The notes below the pieces were generated by a model. It saw only the letters and a list, made by a program, of their open reading frames with translations, was not told the DNA's origin and did no database searches. Source: Halorussus ruber (GTDB taxonomy: Archaea; Halobacteriota; Halobacteria; Halobacteriales; Haladaptataceae). From it: DNA of 64,000 nt. Shown one piece after another: positions 1-8,292 of this stretch. The translations under genes and the position numbers were made by a program. Location: positions 310,001 through 374,000 of the forward strand of contig NZ_SBIT01000002.1 of assembly GCF_004765785.1 (NCBI RefSeq), in the 5' to 3' direction. The stretch's first letter is position 1. Each line of letters begins with the position of its first letter.

Positions 1-341
1 AGGGATACAACGAACCCAAAATAGCGATAACTGAGCAAAATGGTGATATTACCGCAGATATTAGTGGTAAGAAGGCTTCAATTCGAGCGGGAAAGGAAAA
101 GAAGGTTACGCTCTCTCCACAACAGGTTAGCGTTGAAGCCTACAAAACCGTCGAGAAGAACCCCGAAGACGTAACTATCGCAGGGGGAGAAGAATGGCAA
201 GAACCGTGGCGGAAGCCGAAACAGCGGGAGTACAAAATTAAAACGGTTACAGTCACTCCCGAGGTCCATATCCGTAATCACGGCGAAGTTGAAGTCGTAG
301 GAGTAAGCTCAAAGGCACCAAAGCACAACCCGAATAAGTAG
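1..341 (+). CDS. C-terminal part of an unidentified protein, cut by the window edge
   Basis: An open frame enters from the left edge (first whole codon at base 3) and ends at TAG 339-341, giving 112 residues with no start codon inside the window. The product is unusually rich in lysine and ends PNK; neighbouring halophilic proteins are acidic. Base composition is clearly more AT-rich than the flanking genes. It alternates charged and beta-type stretches, with no cysteine pairs and no hydrophobic segment. I recognise no family. The composition suggests acquired DNA, but the missing N-terminal part may hold the identifying domain. The opposite-strand reading over the same bases looks like a shadow. 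Confidence 0.6.
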   Translation, partial: GYNEPKIAITEQNGDITADISGKKASIRAGKEKKVTLSPQQVSVEAYKTVEKNPEDVTIAGGEEWQEPWRKPKQREYKIKTVTVTPEVHIRNHGEVEVVGVSSKAPKHNPNK

Positions 342-588
342 TGCCCAGGTAGAAGCCTCTCCGCTACGCTTTCTTTCAGTAAGTTCAAAAGAGGTTCGAA
401 GAGTAGAGAGACGGGTCGAATACAGTACGTTCAGGCGATGGCTGTTCCCTCGGCGAAAGAATCGTTGTAAGTCGACATCTTCGAGGTCTAGTGCAGGCAC
501 ATCGTACGACCGTTGTGCGAGCCTCCGTCCAAGTAAGGTGAAGCCTCAAACTTCTTACGCCGCGCGGTCAAACACACCCATCAGAGCC

Positions 589-1020
589 ATGAGCGACGAC
601 GACTGCATCTTCTGTCAGATAGTGGACGGCAACATCCCGAGTCGCAAAGTCTTCGAGGACGACACCGCGATGGCCTTCCTCGACGCGAATCCGCTCGCGC
701 CGGGCCACACGCTCGTCATCCCGAAGGACCACTACGAGACCCTCGAGGAGACCCCCGAGGACGTGGCCGCCCACGTCTTCGGCGCGCTCCACCGCCTGAA
801 CACCGCGGTCGAACACGCCGTGGACGCCGACGGGACCAACGTCGCGTTCAACAACGGCGAGGCCGCCGGACAGGAGGTACCCCACCTCCACGGCCACATC
901 ATCCCGCGGTTCGACGGCGACGGCGGCAACCCCATCCACGCCGTGGCGGGCGAGCGCCCGGACCTCACCGACGAGGAGTTGGACGAAATCGCCGAGGAGA
1001 TTCACACCCAGCGCGACTGA
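589..1020 (+). CDS. HIT family hydrolase
   Basis: Encodes 143 residues of the histidine triad family, which hydrolyses nucleoside phosphoramidates or dinucleoside polyphosphates in the cytoplasm. The active-site triad HLHGH is at residues 99-103, followed by IIP. C6 and C9 form an N-terminal CxxC that with later histidines can bind zinc, as in the PKCI/HINT branch. Length is typical of HINT-like proteins. The frame is open up to a GTG at 538, but the ATG at 589 gives the usual HINT N-terminus (MSDDDCIFCQI). It stands alone between an AT-rich fragment and convergent cydAB. The exact substrate cannot be told from sequence. Confidence 0.93.
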   Translation: MSDDDCIFCQIVDGNIPSRKVFEDDTAMAFLDANPLAPGHTLVIPKDHYETLEETPEDVAAHVFGALHRLNTAVEHAVDADGTNVAFNNGEAAGQEVPHLHGHIIPRFDGDGGNPIHAVAGERPDLTDEELDEIAEEIHTQRD

Positions 1021-1125
1021 GGCGAACAGCCAGATACAGCGATTTTGCCGTGATTGCGAGTGGAGAGAGTTAGGTTTCGAGAGGCCTTGCGCTCGGAATC
1101 GGAGGAAGAGTCGGGACAGCAACGT

Positions 1126-1155
1126 CCTCGAAAGCCCTCGCGCGGTTCGCGGTCG
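1126..1155 (+). repeat. Copy 1 of a 30-bp GC-rich intergenic repeat
   Basis: The 30 bases beginning CCTCGAAAGCCCTCGCG recur at 28201-28230 in the same orientation with one mismatch (position 18, C here and G there). Both copies lie in non-coding DNA. This copy is in the gap between the HIT gene and the 3' end of cydB. The rest of that gap (1021-1254) ends in an AT-rich stretch around 1201-1245 containing TTATATATTAAA, a possible promoter or termination region. Confidence 0.75.
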
Positions 1156-1254
1156 CCGAACCCATCTGGCCGTTCAGCCACTAAGCAACCTTTACCCACA
1201 TTTAGAAAACATTATTATATATTAAAGAACCAAATACAGTGCTTAGTCTGTCTC

Positions 1255-2259
1255 TCAGTACGACTCTCCCACCTCGATGGGACCGCTGAACGCCGAATAG
1301 AGGACGGCGAAGTAGGTCAGCACCAGCGGAATCAACAGCGCGGCCCCGATGGTCAGCAACTCGACCGCGGGCGCGCCGATGATGGCCTCCTCGGCGGTCA
1401 GCCCCGTCATCGGTTCGATGGTGGGGTAGAGCAGGACCGCGACGAGCGCGATGAACGCGCCAGTCATGCCGCCCGAGGTCCCGAGCGCGACGTAGGGGTG
1501 GCCGCCGCGGGCCGCGAGGAGGTATCCGACGCCGAGGAGGACCGACCCGACGACCAGCGCGAGTGGTGCGGGCGCGAGGAGCGCGTCCCGAATCGCCGGG
1601 CGGAGCGCGAGCAGGCCGAGGACGACCACGACCAGCGCGAGGTAGGCCACCGTGGCGCGAATCCCGTAGTCGGGCATCTCCTCGCGGAGCGGGCCGGTGG
1701 TCTTCAGTCGGAGGAAGGCCGCGCCCGAGGCGACGTTGAGCGCGACGAGCGCGAGGCCCGCCACCACCGAGACGAGCGCGATGCCCTCGATGCCGAGCAA
1801 CCAGTTCGCGGCGAAGACGCCCAGCAGGAAGGGCGCGCCGACGCTCCCGACCACGAAGGCCCGGCCCCACCACGTCTGCCAGCCCTCGTCCTCGCGCTGT
1901 TCGTACATCTCGGGGGCGAGACCCCGGAGGATGAGCGCCCCGAGGACGCCGAACAGCAGCAGGTAGTGGCGACTGAACAGGGTGGCGTACACCGGCGGGA
2001 AGGCCGCGAACAGCGCCCCGCCGAAGACCACCAGCCAGACCTCGTTGCCGTCCCAGAACGGGCCGATGGCGGCGAGGCACTGCTCGCGCTCGTGGTGGTC
2101 CTCGCGCAGGGCGAAGATGACCCCCACGCCGAAGTCCCACCCGTCGAGGAACAGGAAGATGGCGAGGAAGGCGAACACGACGACGAACCAGAAGTCCGAG
2201 AGCGGAATCCCGAACCAGACCGTTTCGAGGGGAAGCGGAGCGACCTCAGTCATCGTCAC
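1255..2259 (-). CDS. cydB: Cytochrome bd ubiquinol oxidase subunit II
   Basis: Encodes 334 residues of a very hydrophobic protein with about eight membrane spans, matching subunit II of cytochrome bd-type terminal oxidases. The N-terminal part carries the CydB signature region (FWFVVVFAFLAIFLFLDG, then a WDFG-type turn and FWDGNEVWLVV). CydB supports assembly of the haem-bearing CydA and completes the quinol:oxygen oxidoreductase, which pumps no protons. The start overlaps the end of cydA by 14 bases, so the pair is one operon and probably translationally coupled. The TGA ends against AT-rich DNA at 1204-1246. No third small subunit (CydX-like) was seen nearby. Confidence 0.95.
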   Translation of the reverse strand: MTMTEVAPLPLETVWFGIPLSDFWFVVVFAFLAIFLFLDGWDFGVGVIFALREDHHEREQCLAAIGPFWDGNEVWLVVFGGALFAAFPPVYATLFSRHYLLLFGVLGALILRGLAPEMYEQREDEGWQTWWGRAFVVGSVGAPFLLGVFAANWLLGIEGIALVSVVAGLALVALNVASGAAFLRLKTTGPLREEMPDYGIRATVAYLALVVVVLGLLALRPAIRDALLAPAPLALVVGSVLLGVGYLLAARGGHPYVALGTSGGMTGAFIALVAVLLYPTIEPMTGLTAEEAIIGAPAVELLTIGAALLIPLVLTYFAVLYSAFSGPIEVGESY

Positions 2260-3676
2260 CCGCCCCGGTCGGTGCCGGACTCGGCGCTTGGTCGCGCTCG
2301 GCCTCCTCGCGCTCGGCCGGGCCGCGTCGGACCAGTCGCCCGATGATGTAGGTGTACAGCGACAGCAGGACGAGGTAGCCCCCGACGAATCCCGCCAGCG
2401 TCAGGGTGGCCTCCGCGCCAGTCAGGCCGGGCGAGACGCCCTCGGTGGTCTTCATCACGCCCTGAATCACCCACGGTTGCCTGCCGACCTCGGTGACTAT
2501 CCACCCCAACTCGACGCCGACGATGCCCAGCACCGACGAGGCCATCAGCGCCTTGTGGAGCAGGCGGTCCTCGTAGAGTTCGCCGGACCACCAGCGATAG
2601 CCCGCCCAGAACGCCAGCAGCATGAACCAGAATCCGAGCGCCACCATCGCCCGGAACGACCAGAAGACGATGGCGACCGGGGGCGAGCCTTCGAACTCGT
2701 TCAGGCCGGTAATCTCGGCCTGCGGATTTCCGCCCGAGGCCAGCCACGAGGCCCCGCCCGGAATCCCGATGCCGAAGATTTCCTTCGCGCGCGGGTTCAG
2801 CAGGTCGTCGATGCTGGTCGGGAAGGCGAAGATGTACTCGGGGACGTAGCTGTCGGTCTCCCAGACCGCCTCCATCGCGGCGAACTTCTGTGGCTGGGTC
2901 TCGAAGACGTGCCGAGCGTAGGCGTCGCCGTGCAGGACTTGCAGGGGCGCGGAGATGATGAGCGCCACGAGCGCAATCTTCAGGGTCGCGCGCCAGAACC
3001 GGTCGTCGAGGTTCCCCCCGTCCACCACGCCGAGGTGGTGGCGTCGATAGACGTGATAGGCCGCGACACCGGCCATGAACAGCGCGACCGAGAGGACCGC
3101 GGCGTTCTGCATGTGGACGAACATCCACGGGAACCGCGGGTTGGCGTAGGCCGCGATGGGGTCGGTCAGCAGGATGGTCAGCTGGCCGCTCTCGCGGGCG
3201 ACTTCGAACCCGCGGGGCGTCTGCATCCACGAGTTCGCCACGAGAATCCAGACCGCCGACAGCCACGTGCCGAGGCCGACCATCAGCGACGACACGAAGT
3301 AGAGTTTGTCGCCCACGCGCTCTCTGCCGAAGACGAAGATGCCGAGGAAGGTCGCCTCCAGCATGAACGCCATCATCCCCTCGACCGCGAGGGGACCGCC
3401 GAAGAGTTCGCCCGCCGCGGTCGAGAACGCCGCGAAGTTGGTGCCGAACTCGAACTCCAACACCAGCCCCGTCACCGTCCCGACCGCGAAGCTCACCGCG
3501 AAAATCTTCGTCCAGAACCGACGCAGACGCTCGTAGAGGGGCGCGCCGGTCCGGATGTCTTTCCACGTGAAGTAGACGAGGAAGGGCGCGAGTCCCATGC
3601 TCATCACGGGGAAGATGATGTGGACGATGGTCGTCACCGCGAACTGGAGTCGACTCGCAGTCGCCGGGTCTACCAT
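2246..3676 (-). CDS. cydA: Cytochrome bd ubiquinol oxidase subunit I
   Basis: Encodes 476 residues, the haem-binding subunit of cytochrome bd oxidase in the cell membrane. Key features are visible at the positions known from E. coli: H19 (haem b595 ligand), E99 and E107, a later histidine at 188, and the signature GRQPW at 398-402. The Q-loop is short, as in many non-enterobacterial enzymes. The acidic, proline-rich C-terminal tail is typical of halophiles. It is the first gene of the cydAB operon, reads from ATG at 3676 and diverges from the regulator gene at 3910. Such oxidases usually serve under low oxygen; no specific regulatory site was recognised here. Confidence 0.96.
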   Translation of the reverse strand: MVDPATASRLQFAVTTIVHIIFPVMSMGLAPFLVYFTWKDIRTGAPLYERLRRFWTKIFAVSFAVGTVTGLVLEFEFGTNFAAFSTAAGELFGGPLAVEGMMAFMLEATFLGIFVFGRERVGDKLYFVSSLMVGLGTWLSAVWILVANSWMQTPRGFEVARESGQLTILLTDPIAAYANPRFPWMFVHMQNAAVLSVALFMAGVAAYHVYRRHHLGVVDGGNLDDRFWRATLKIALVALIISAPLQVLHGDAYARHVFETQPQKFAAMEAVWETDSYVPEYIFAFPTSIDDLLNPRAKEIFGIGIPGGASWLASGGNPQAEITGLNEFEGSPPVAIVFWSFRAMVALGFWFMLLAFWAGYRWWSGELYEDRLLHKALMASSVLGIVGVELGWIVTEVGRQPWVIQGVMKTTEGVSPGLTGAEATLTLAGFVGGYLVLLSLYTYIIGRLVRRGPAEREEAERDQAPSPAPTGAGDDD

Positions 3677-3874
3677 CGTTTCACCGCCCGCTTCGGTCGC
3701 TCATCGCCGGGGGTCGCTCGTTCGGAGACTTTCACACTCCCCACTAGCATTTCCACCCCCAAGAAGCGATTCCCCATTCTCGGCCGAACAGAATCGGGGT
3801 CGAACTCAAGTTCTTCGAGTCCCTAGGGGTGGAGCTATCGACCCGGCCACCGAAACCGCCCCGCGTCTGACGAA

Positions 3875-3882
3875 GCATTAAG
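3875..3882 (+). promoter_or_regulatory. TATA box of the ribbon-helix-helix gene
   Basis: The sequence GCATTAAG lies 28-35 bases before the ATG at 3910, the spacing expected for an archaeal box A giving a leaderless or nearly leaderless transcript. Confidence 0.5.
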
Positions 3883-3909
3883 TAGTCTCGGGCGCGACGT
3901 GTCACAAAG

Positions 3910-4320
3910 ATGGGCAACAAGAACAAGACGATTTCCTTCCGCGTCAGCGAGGACTCCTTCGAGACGCTCCGGGAAATCGCCGAGGAGCGCGACCTCTCGC
4001 TCTCGGCAGTCTTCCGCGACTACGTGGACATGCTGGTCGCCCACGACGGCCGAGTCAAAGTCGTCCCCGAGAGCGAGTTCGGCGAGGATGCCGAGACCGA
4101 CGAGTTCCCGCCCAAGGTCGAGGTTCCCAAGAGCTTCGTCCGCGAACACGAGCGACTCGAACTGGAGGCAGATCACCTCCGCGAGCAGTTGCAGGAGTAC
4201 AAGCAGTACGTCAACCGCCTCAAAGAGCAGATGGACGACGAGGAGGACGTGGAGGACGTCGTCCATCTGGAGGAGTTAGACGACGAGTTGGAGTCCGACG
4301 AGACGTATCGCCTCGGGTAA
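3910..4320 (+). CDS. Ribbon-helix-helix DNA-binding protein with coiled-coil tail
   Basis: Encodes 136 residues. The N-terminus (residues 3-45) has the ribbon-helix-helix pattern: a short strand KTISFRVSE, then two helices around FETLREIAEER and SLSAVFRDYVDMLV. This fold binds DNA as a dimer and is used by CopG/Arc/MetJ-type regulators. A middle linker leads to a highly charged, heptad-like helix (about residues 77-118) that could mediate oligomerisation. It is alone in its transcription unit, divergent from cydAB across 233 bases, so it might control itself or cydAB; that is inference. No toxin-like gene is adjacent, so an antitoxin role is not supported. Confidence 0.85.
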   Translation: MGNKNKTISFRVSEDSFETLREIAEERDLSLSAVFRDYVDMLVAHDGRVKVVPESEFGEDAETDEFPPKVEVPKSFVREHERLELEADHLREQLQEYKQYVNRLKEQMDDEEDVEDVVHLEELDDELESDETYRLG

Positions 4321-4341
4321 TCGTTCTCGCGGTATCTCCAA

Positions 4342-4797
4342 CTATCCAGACAGGTTTCGCTTCTTCCGCCGGGCGTCCTCGGCCATCTCGCTGTCGCCTT
4401 CCACGTCGGCCAGCTCCTCGACCGCTTCGAGGGTCCGGACCGAGTTGTCGAGGAAAGAGAGGATGTCGCCGGGATAGGCGTAGACCATGTAGTCGTCGGT
4501 CATCACGTCCACGATGGTGTCGGGACCCATCCCCTGCTCGCGGAGTTCCAGCAGGTAGCGCATGAACTTCTCCTCGGCGCATCCGCAGTAGGGGTTCGAC
4601 TGGCAGTCGCAGTCGAGGAAGTCCTCGGCGAAGTCCAGCACGCGCTCTTGGGTCGTGTCGTCCAGTTGGGCGAGGTTGTTCCCCTGAAACAGCATGTCGA
4701 GGGTCGCCCCTTTGAACGCTCCCTTGGGGATGTTGGTCTCCAACTGAGAGCCGATTTGGCGGTGGTTCTTGACGTAGATTTTGTCGGTGACGGCCAC
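4342..4797 (-). CDS. Conserved haloarchaeal protein with a cysteine cluster
   Basis: Encodes 151 residues from the GTG at 4797. The open frame continues upstream to an ATG at 4893, but that extension is arginine-rich and unlike a halophilic protein, so I prefer the GTG (VAVTDKIYVKNHRQI). The central segment has a tight cysteine group, CDCQSNPYCGC, likely to bind a metal or Fe-S centre. The rest is helical and acidic, with a lysine/arginine-rich C-terminus (ARRKKRN). I recognise the protein type from haloarchaea but know no function for it. It is convergent with the ribbon-helix-helix gene (22 bases between stops). Confidence 0.8.
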   Translation of the reverse strand: MAVTDKIYVKNHRQIGSQLETNIPKGAFKGATLDMLFQGNNLAQLDDTTQERVLDFAEDFLDCDCQSNPYCGCAEEKFMRYLLELREQGMGPDTIVDVMTDDYMVYAYPGDILSFLDNSVRTLEAVEELADVEGDSEMAEDARRKKRNLSG

Positions 4798-4937
4798 GCT
4801 TGGGCGTTGGTTGGGCGCTAGCGCTGAAAAGCGTGTCGTCACCCAAGGCCGTCTGACTCGCCCGCCATCCCTCGGGAACCCCTCTGTTTCCATTGGAGTC
4901 TGTCACCCCATCCCAGTATCGCACAGAGTCGTAACGT

Positions 4938-4946
4938 ATTTTAATT
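4938..4946 (+). promoter_or_regulatory. TATA box of tRNA-His
   Basis: An A/T core (ATTTTAATT) preceded by the purine-rich element GTAACG lies about 26-34 bases before the tRNA, the normal place for an archaeal BRE/box A. Confidence 0.6.
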
Positions 4947-4971
4947 CGCAGGCCACTACGTCTACATGCGT

Positions 4972-5045
4972 GTCCGGGTTGGGGTAGTGGACTATCCTTC
5001 AGCCTTGTGGAGGCTGAGACGCGGGTTCGATTCTCGCACCTGGAC
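4972..5045 (+). tRNA. tRNA-His (anticodon GTG)
   Basis: A complete cloverleaf folds. The acceptor stem TCCGGGT pairs with ACCTGGA (one G-U pair), the anticodon stem CAGCC/GGCTG encloses TTGTGGA with anticodon GTG, and the T arm GCGGG-TTCGATT-CTCGC is intact. The extra G at position -1 (base 4972) and C73 (base 5045), the identity pair of histidine tRNA, are both encoded. CCA is not encoded and no intron is present. Confidence 0.95.
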
Positions 5046-5056
5046 TCATAAATTTT

Positions 5057-5073
5057 ATCACACATTTTGTGAT
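5057..5073 (+). terminator. Small inverted repeat and T-rich stretch after tRNA-His
   Basis: ATCACA and TGTGAT flank a 5-base loop just after the tRNA and are followed by a T-rich run (bases 5074-5090). This may end tRNA transcription. Alternatively it is part of the junction with the lower-GC HNH region. Confidence 0.4.
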
Positions 5074-5147
5074 TCTGTCTTTCTGTTTTCATCAGTCGTT
5101 TCTAGAAACTACTATGTAGTCCTAATAGCTATATCAACTATATAGTC

Positions 5148-5975
5148 GTGGAAAGCAGTTGTCCGACGTGCGATGACGAATTCGAAACGAGGCGAGGACT
5201 AGGAGTTCACCACAGTATGGCTCACGATGAACGCCTACCGAACCGAGAGTGTAAGAACTGCGGTGAGGAGTTCTACTGTGAGTACCAAAAGAAGTACTGT
5301 TCCGATTCCTGCCGGAATGAGTGTCTCTCGTCTGAGGGACCGTCGGCACGAAACGACGAGAGTAAGACTCAACTGACCGATTGCGAGTTCTGCGAAGTCC
5401 AGTTCGAGTATTATCCATCGGCAAAGAAAGGGCTATACTGCCCCACCTGCGTCGAAGAACGCGACTGGCGAACAACCCCTGATGTCAATGGAGCTGATAA
5501 TCCTCGATGGAGTGGTGGAAAAGTCGAGTTTGAGTGCGAGGTCTGCACCGAAACCGTCGAACGCTATCCGAGCGAAGTGACTGGTGAAGTAACCGTCTGT
5601 GGTGAGGAGTGCCGAGCGAAGTGGCTCTCTGAGTCGTTTGCTGGCTCTGGCCATCCGAACTGGGAGGGTGGCGACAACGGTTCCTACGGACGTGGTTGGA
5701 ATTCCGCTCGGCAGACAGCTCTGGAGCGCGACGACTACGAATGCGTGATTTGTTCGAAATCTAAAGGAGAGATTGGTCGGAACCCGGATGTGCATCACAT
5801 CGTTCCGGTTCGAGCGTTTGCCGAGTCTGAGAATCACTCGAAGACGGACGCTCACTACCTCGACAACCTGATCTCGCTCTGTATCGGTTGTCATCGGAAG
5901 GCCGATTTTGGAAAACTGTCAAGGTCGGAACTTCGGTCACACGTCGAATCTCGCCCTACTCCACCGCTTCAGTAA
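5148..5975 (+). CDS. HNH nuclease with zinc-finger modules
   Basis: Encodes 275 residues from GTG 5148. The N-terminal half has several Cys-based zinc modules: C5/C8 with H21/H22/H26 (C2H2-like), C35/C38/C51/C55, C79/C82/C98/C101 and C130/C133/C151/C155. The C-terminal domain is an HNH nuclease: C199/C202, H216-H217, N240, C245/C248 and H249. HNH nucleases cut DNA, and this arrangement resembles free-standing homing or phage-type enzymes. Base composition is lower in GC than the neighbours, and the gene begins 102 bases after tRNA-His, a common integration spot. No integrase or attachment repeat was found. Role as mobile element, defence or repair nuclease is undecided. Confidence 0.85.
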   Translation: MESSCPTCDDEFETRRGLGVHHSMAHDERLPNRECKNCGEEFYCEYQKKYCSDSCRNECLSSEGPSARNDESKTQLTDCEFCEVQFEYYPSAKKGLYCPTCVEERDWRTTPDVNGADNPRWSGGKVEFECEVCTETVERYPSEVTGEVTVCGEECRAKWLSESFAGSGHPNWEGGDNGSYGRGWNSARQTALERDDYECVICSKSKGEIGRNPDVHHIVPVRAFAESENHSKTDAHYLDNLISLCIGCHRKADFGKLSRSELRSHVESRPTPPLQ

Positions 5976-6278
5976 CTTGCTAACCCGTTTTTAGCCACCT
6001 CCTTCCGGCGGGAACACGGCCCATAACAAAGTCCGAATCCGACCATTGAATGAAATGCGCCCGACGGCTCGGGCGCAGAGCGTGCAAGCATGCGGCCACT
6101 CCCGGCGATGCCGGAGGCGCTGGTGGCGGGCTGGCCTCCCGCCGTCGTGTCACCAACCCTCCCGCGAAAGTTCTCGTCCCGGCGGCCGCGAACTCTCGCT
6201 ATCTCTCTTCCGGTTTTTGCGACGCCTGCGGTCTCTCGACTGCGGTACTCGGTTCTTTCTCCTGATTTCTGCGACGAG
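5976..6278. other. Non-coding interval with two GC-rich hairpins
   Basis: No convincing gene is seen in these 303 bases; the overlapping short frames are arginine- or alanine-rich shadows. It holds a perfect 8-bp hairpin (GCGCCCGA/TCGGGCGC, loop CGGC, 6057-6076) and another with GGCGGG/CCCGCC arms around 6126-6146. These could terminate the HNH transcript or be remnants of the GC-rich intergenic repeats of haloarchaea. Confidence 0.5.
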
Positions 6279-6959
6279 TCAAAACTCGTCCAGTCCCGTC
6301 TGTACGTCCTCCTCGGCCGGGACCTCCTCGATGAGGCTCGGCGAGTCGTTTCCGGGGTCGTTGACCGCCGAGGAGACCGGGTAGGCGCGCATCTCCGCTG
6401 ACGGATAGGGGTCGAGAACGTCGGCGAGCGCGTCGGGGTCGGACTCTCGGAGCCAATACCGTTCCTCCTCGGAGTCCAGCATCACCGGCATCCGGTGGTG
6501 AATCGGCTCGACAACGTCGTTCGGCTCGGTCGTGACGATGGTGAACGTCGCGTTTCGGTTGTCGGTTTCCGGCTCCCACAGCCCTGCGAAGGCGAACGGT
6601 TCCCGGTCGACGCGCTCGATTCGGTAGGGCTGTTTGCCGGTCGGGGTCGGCTTCCAGTCGTAGAAACCATCCGCGAGGACCAGGCATCGACGTTCGGCGA
6701 ACGCCTCGCGGAAGCTCGGCTTCTCGCCCAGCGTCTCGGCGCGGGCGTTGATGTGGCCCGAGGAGGGCGAGTCGTCGGCCCACTGGGGCACCAGTCCCCA
6801 CGTCGGGAACTGGACGGCGTCGAGGGCGTCGTTGCGGATTACGGGATGTTCCTGTCCCGGCGAGACGTTGTACCGGGGTTCGAGGGTTCGGCTGGGTTCG
6901 GCGTCGAATCGCTCGGCGACCTCCTCGGGCGGCGCGAACAGCGAGGTCCTCCCGCACAT
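6279..6959 (-). CDS. SRAP domain protein (HMCES/YedK family)
   Basis: Encodes 226 residues. SRAP proteins form a thiazolidine cross-link with abasic sites in single-stranded DNA and shield them during replication. The catalytic residues are visible: C2 directly after the initiator Met (MCGR), N71, E75 and H154-H155 in the EPIHHRMP motif. Length matches the family. The start ATG shares one base with the TAA of the upstream site-2 protease gene, so the two are translationally coupled even though their functions look unrelated. A much longer frame runs upstream in the protease gene, but only this start places Cys at position 2, which the chemistry requires. Confidence 0.95.
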   Translation of the reverse strand: MCGRTSLFAPPEEVAERFDAEPSRTLEPRYNVSPGQEHPVIRNDALDAVQFPTWGLVPQWADDSPSSGHINARAETLGEKPSFREAFAERRCLVLADGFYDWKPTPTGKQPYRIERVDREPFAFAGLWEPETDNRNATFTIVTTEPNDVVEPIHHRMPVMLDSEEERYWLRESDPDALADVLDPYPSAEMRAYPVSSAVNDPGNDSPSLIEEVPAEEDVQTGLDEF

Positions 6960-8146
6960 TATCGGGAGGGCTGTTCGGTCTCTTGAACCGGCTGTTCGGT
7001 CGGCGTGACGCGGTCGGCCCGGCCGCTCTTCTGGATGATGTTGAAGGCGGTCATCAGGTCGGTCCGGGAGACGAGTCCCGCGAGTTCGCCGTCGGCGTCG
7101 ATGACCAGCAGGCGACCGATGCCGTGTTGCTGTATCTTCTCGAACGCGGTCATCGCGTCGTCGGAGGCCGGAATCGTCTTCAGGTCGCGGGACATCACGT
7201 CGCCGACCGTGTAGGCGTCGCGCTCGACTTCCGGAACCTGCCGGGCGTCGTCCAGCGTGACCATGCCGACGAGTTCGCCGTTCTCCACGACCGGGTAGCC
7301 CGTGTGGCGCTGGCGGAACATCGTCTCCATCAGGTCGGCGATGGAGGTCTCGGGCGTGACGGTGTTCAGGTCTTCGACCGAGGTCATCACGTCGCGGACG
7401 CGAACGTCCCGAAACGCCGCGTTCATCACGGTCTGCTGGGCCTCGCTGGTCGCACCGATGTAGATGAAGAAGGCGATACCGATCATGATGAGGTTGCCGC
7501 CGAACAGGCCGAGGAGGCCGAGCAGGATGGCGAACAGCTTGCCGACCTCGGCGGCGGTCTGGGTGGCGTCCGAGAACGGCCGGTTGCGTGCCAGAAGCGC
7601 CCGGAGGACTCGCCCGCCGTCCATCGGGAAGCCCGGCAGGAGGTTGAACACCGCGAGCGTGAAGTTCATCAGCGCGAGGTAGCCGAACAGGAATCTGACG
7701 GTCGGAAGCCCAGTGGGAACGACGAAGAGCGCGAGATACGAGATGACGCCGAGCGCGATGCTGACCGCGGGACCGGCGATGGCGATAGCGAACTCCTGCT
7801 TCCAGTCCTCGGGTTGCTCGGTGAGTTGGGCGATGCCGCCGAAAATCCAGAGCGTGATGGAGTCGATTGGGAAGCCGAATCGCATCGCAACGAGCGAGTG
7901 GCCGAGTTCGTGGAGGACGACCCCGACGAACAGGCCGATGGCGGCGAGCGCGCCGAGTACCCACTCCAGGTTCCCGGCGGTGAGCGCCGCGCGGTCCAAG
8001 TTCGTACTCCAGAGCAGATTCAGGTTGTCGACCCAGATGCCGACCTGCGACCCGATTAGCCACGCGAACACCGGCAGGATGAGCAGGAACGTCAGGTCGA
8101 GTTTGATCGGAATCCCGAACGCCCGCCCGACCGTGAAACTTCTCAT
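6959..8146 (-). CDS. Site-2 protease family (M50) membrane metalloprotease with two CBS domains
   Basis: Encodes 395 residues from the ATG at 8146. A longer frame to 8215 would add a basic, unlikely leader. The membrane part has several spans, the zinc-binding HELGH at 79-83 and the third ligand in MDGGR at 175-179, the core of intramembrane site-2 proteases. From about residue 237 two CBS domains follow (VRDVMTS..., VGDVMSR...), which in this family bind adenosine ligands and could gate the protease. Substrate unknown. A TATA-like GTTAAG on the minus strand lies near 8171-8178. It is divergent from tnpB and coupled to the SRAP gene. Confidence 0.93.
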   Translation of the reverse strand: MRSFTVGRAFGIPIKLDLTFLLILPVFAWLIGSQVGIWVDNLNLLWSTNLDRAALTAGNLEWVLGALAAIGLFVGVVLHELGHSLVAMRFGFPIDSITLWIFGGIAQLTEQPEDWKQEFAIAIAGPAVSIALGVISYLALFVVPTGLPTVRFLFGYLALMNFTLAVFNLLPGFPMDGGRVLRALLARNRPFSDATQTAAEVGKLFAILLGLLGLFGGNLIMIGIAFFIYIGATSEAQQTVMNAAFRDVRVRDVMTSVEDLNTVTPETSIADLMETMFRQRHTGYPVVENGELVGMVTLDDARQVPEVERDAYTVGDVMSRDLKTIPASDDAMTAFEKIQQHGIGRLLVIDADGELAGLVSRTDLMTAFNIIQKSGRADRVTPTEQPVQETEQPSR

Positions 8147-8292
8147 ACGTATGCGTAGCCGTGGCAGAGTCTTAACAGTAGGGTCGCGCGAGGGTCCGGT
8201 CGATACTTCTGCCAATTCGACAACCAGATCGACTTAGCCTTTGCGGCCAAGCCAAAGTATTCAAGAGGCCCCCTGAGACACAGACGTACAAC

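Noticed and set aside
309-500. Minus-strand frame of 63 residues across the end of the first gene
   Set aside because: Overlaps the better-supported plus-strand frame, basic and without family features; likely a shadow or decayed DNA.
1202-2140. Long arginine/glycine-rich minus-strand frame overlapping cydB
   Set aside because: Composition is that of an alternative reading of GC-rich coding DNA; cydB in the other frame has clear membrane segments and family motifs.
5057-5975. Integrated element with attachment sites after tRNA-His
   Set aside because: No integrase gene and no repeat of the tRNA 3' end was found within the window, so only the nuclease gene itself is reported.
6046-6401. Overlapping plus-strand frames of 71-112 residues after the HNH gene
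   Set aside because: Alanine/arginine-rich, crossing hairpins and antisense to the SRAP gene.
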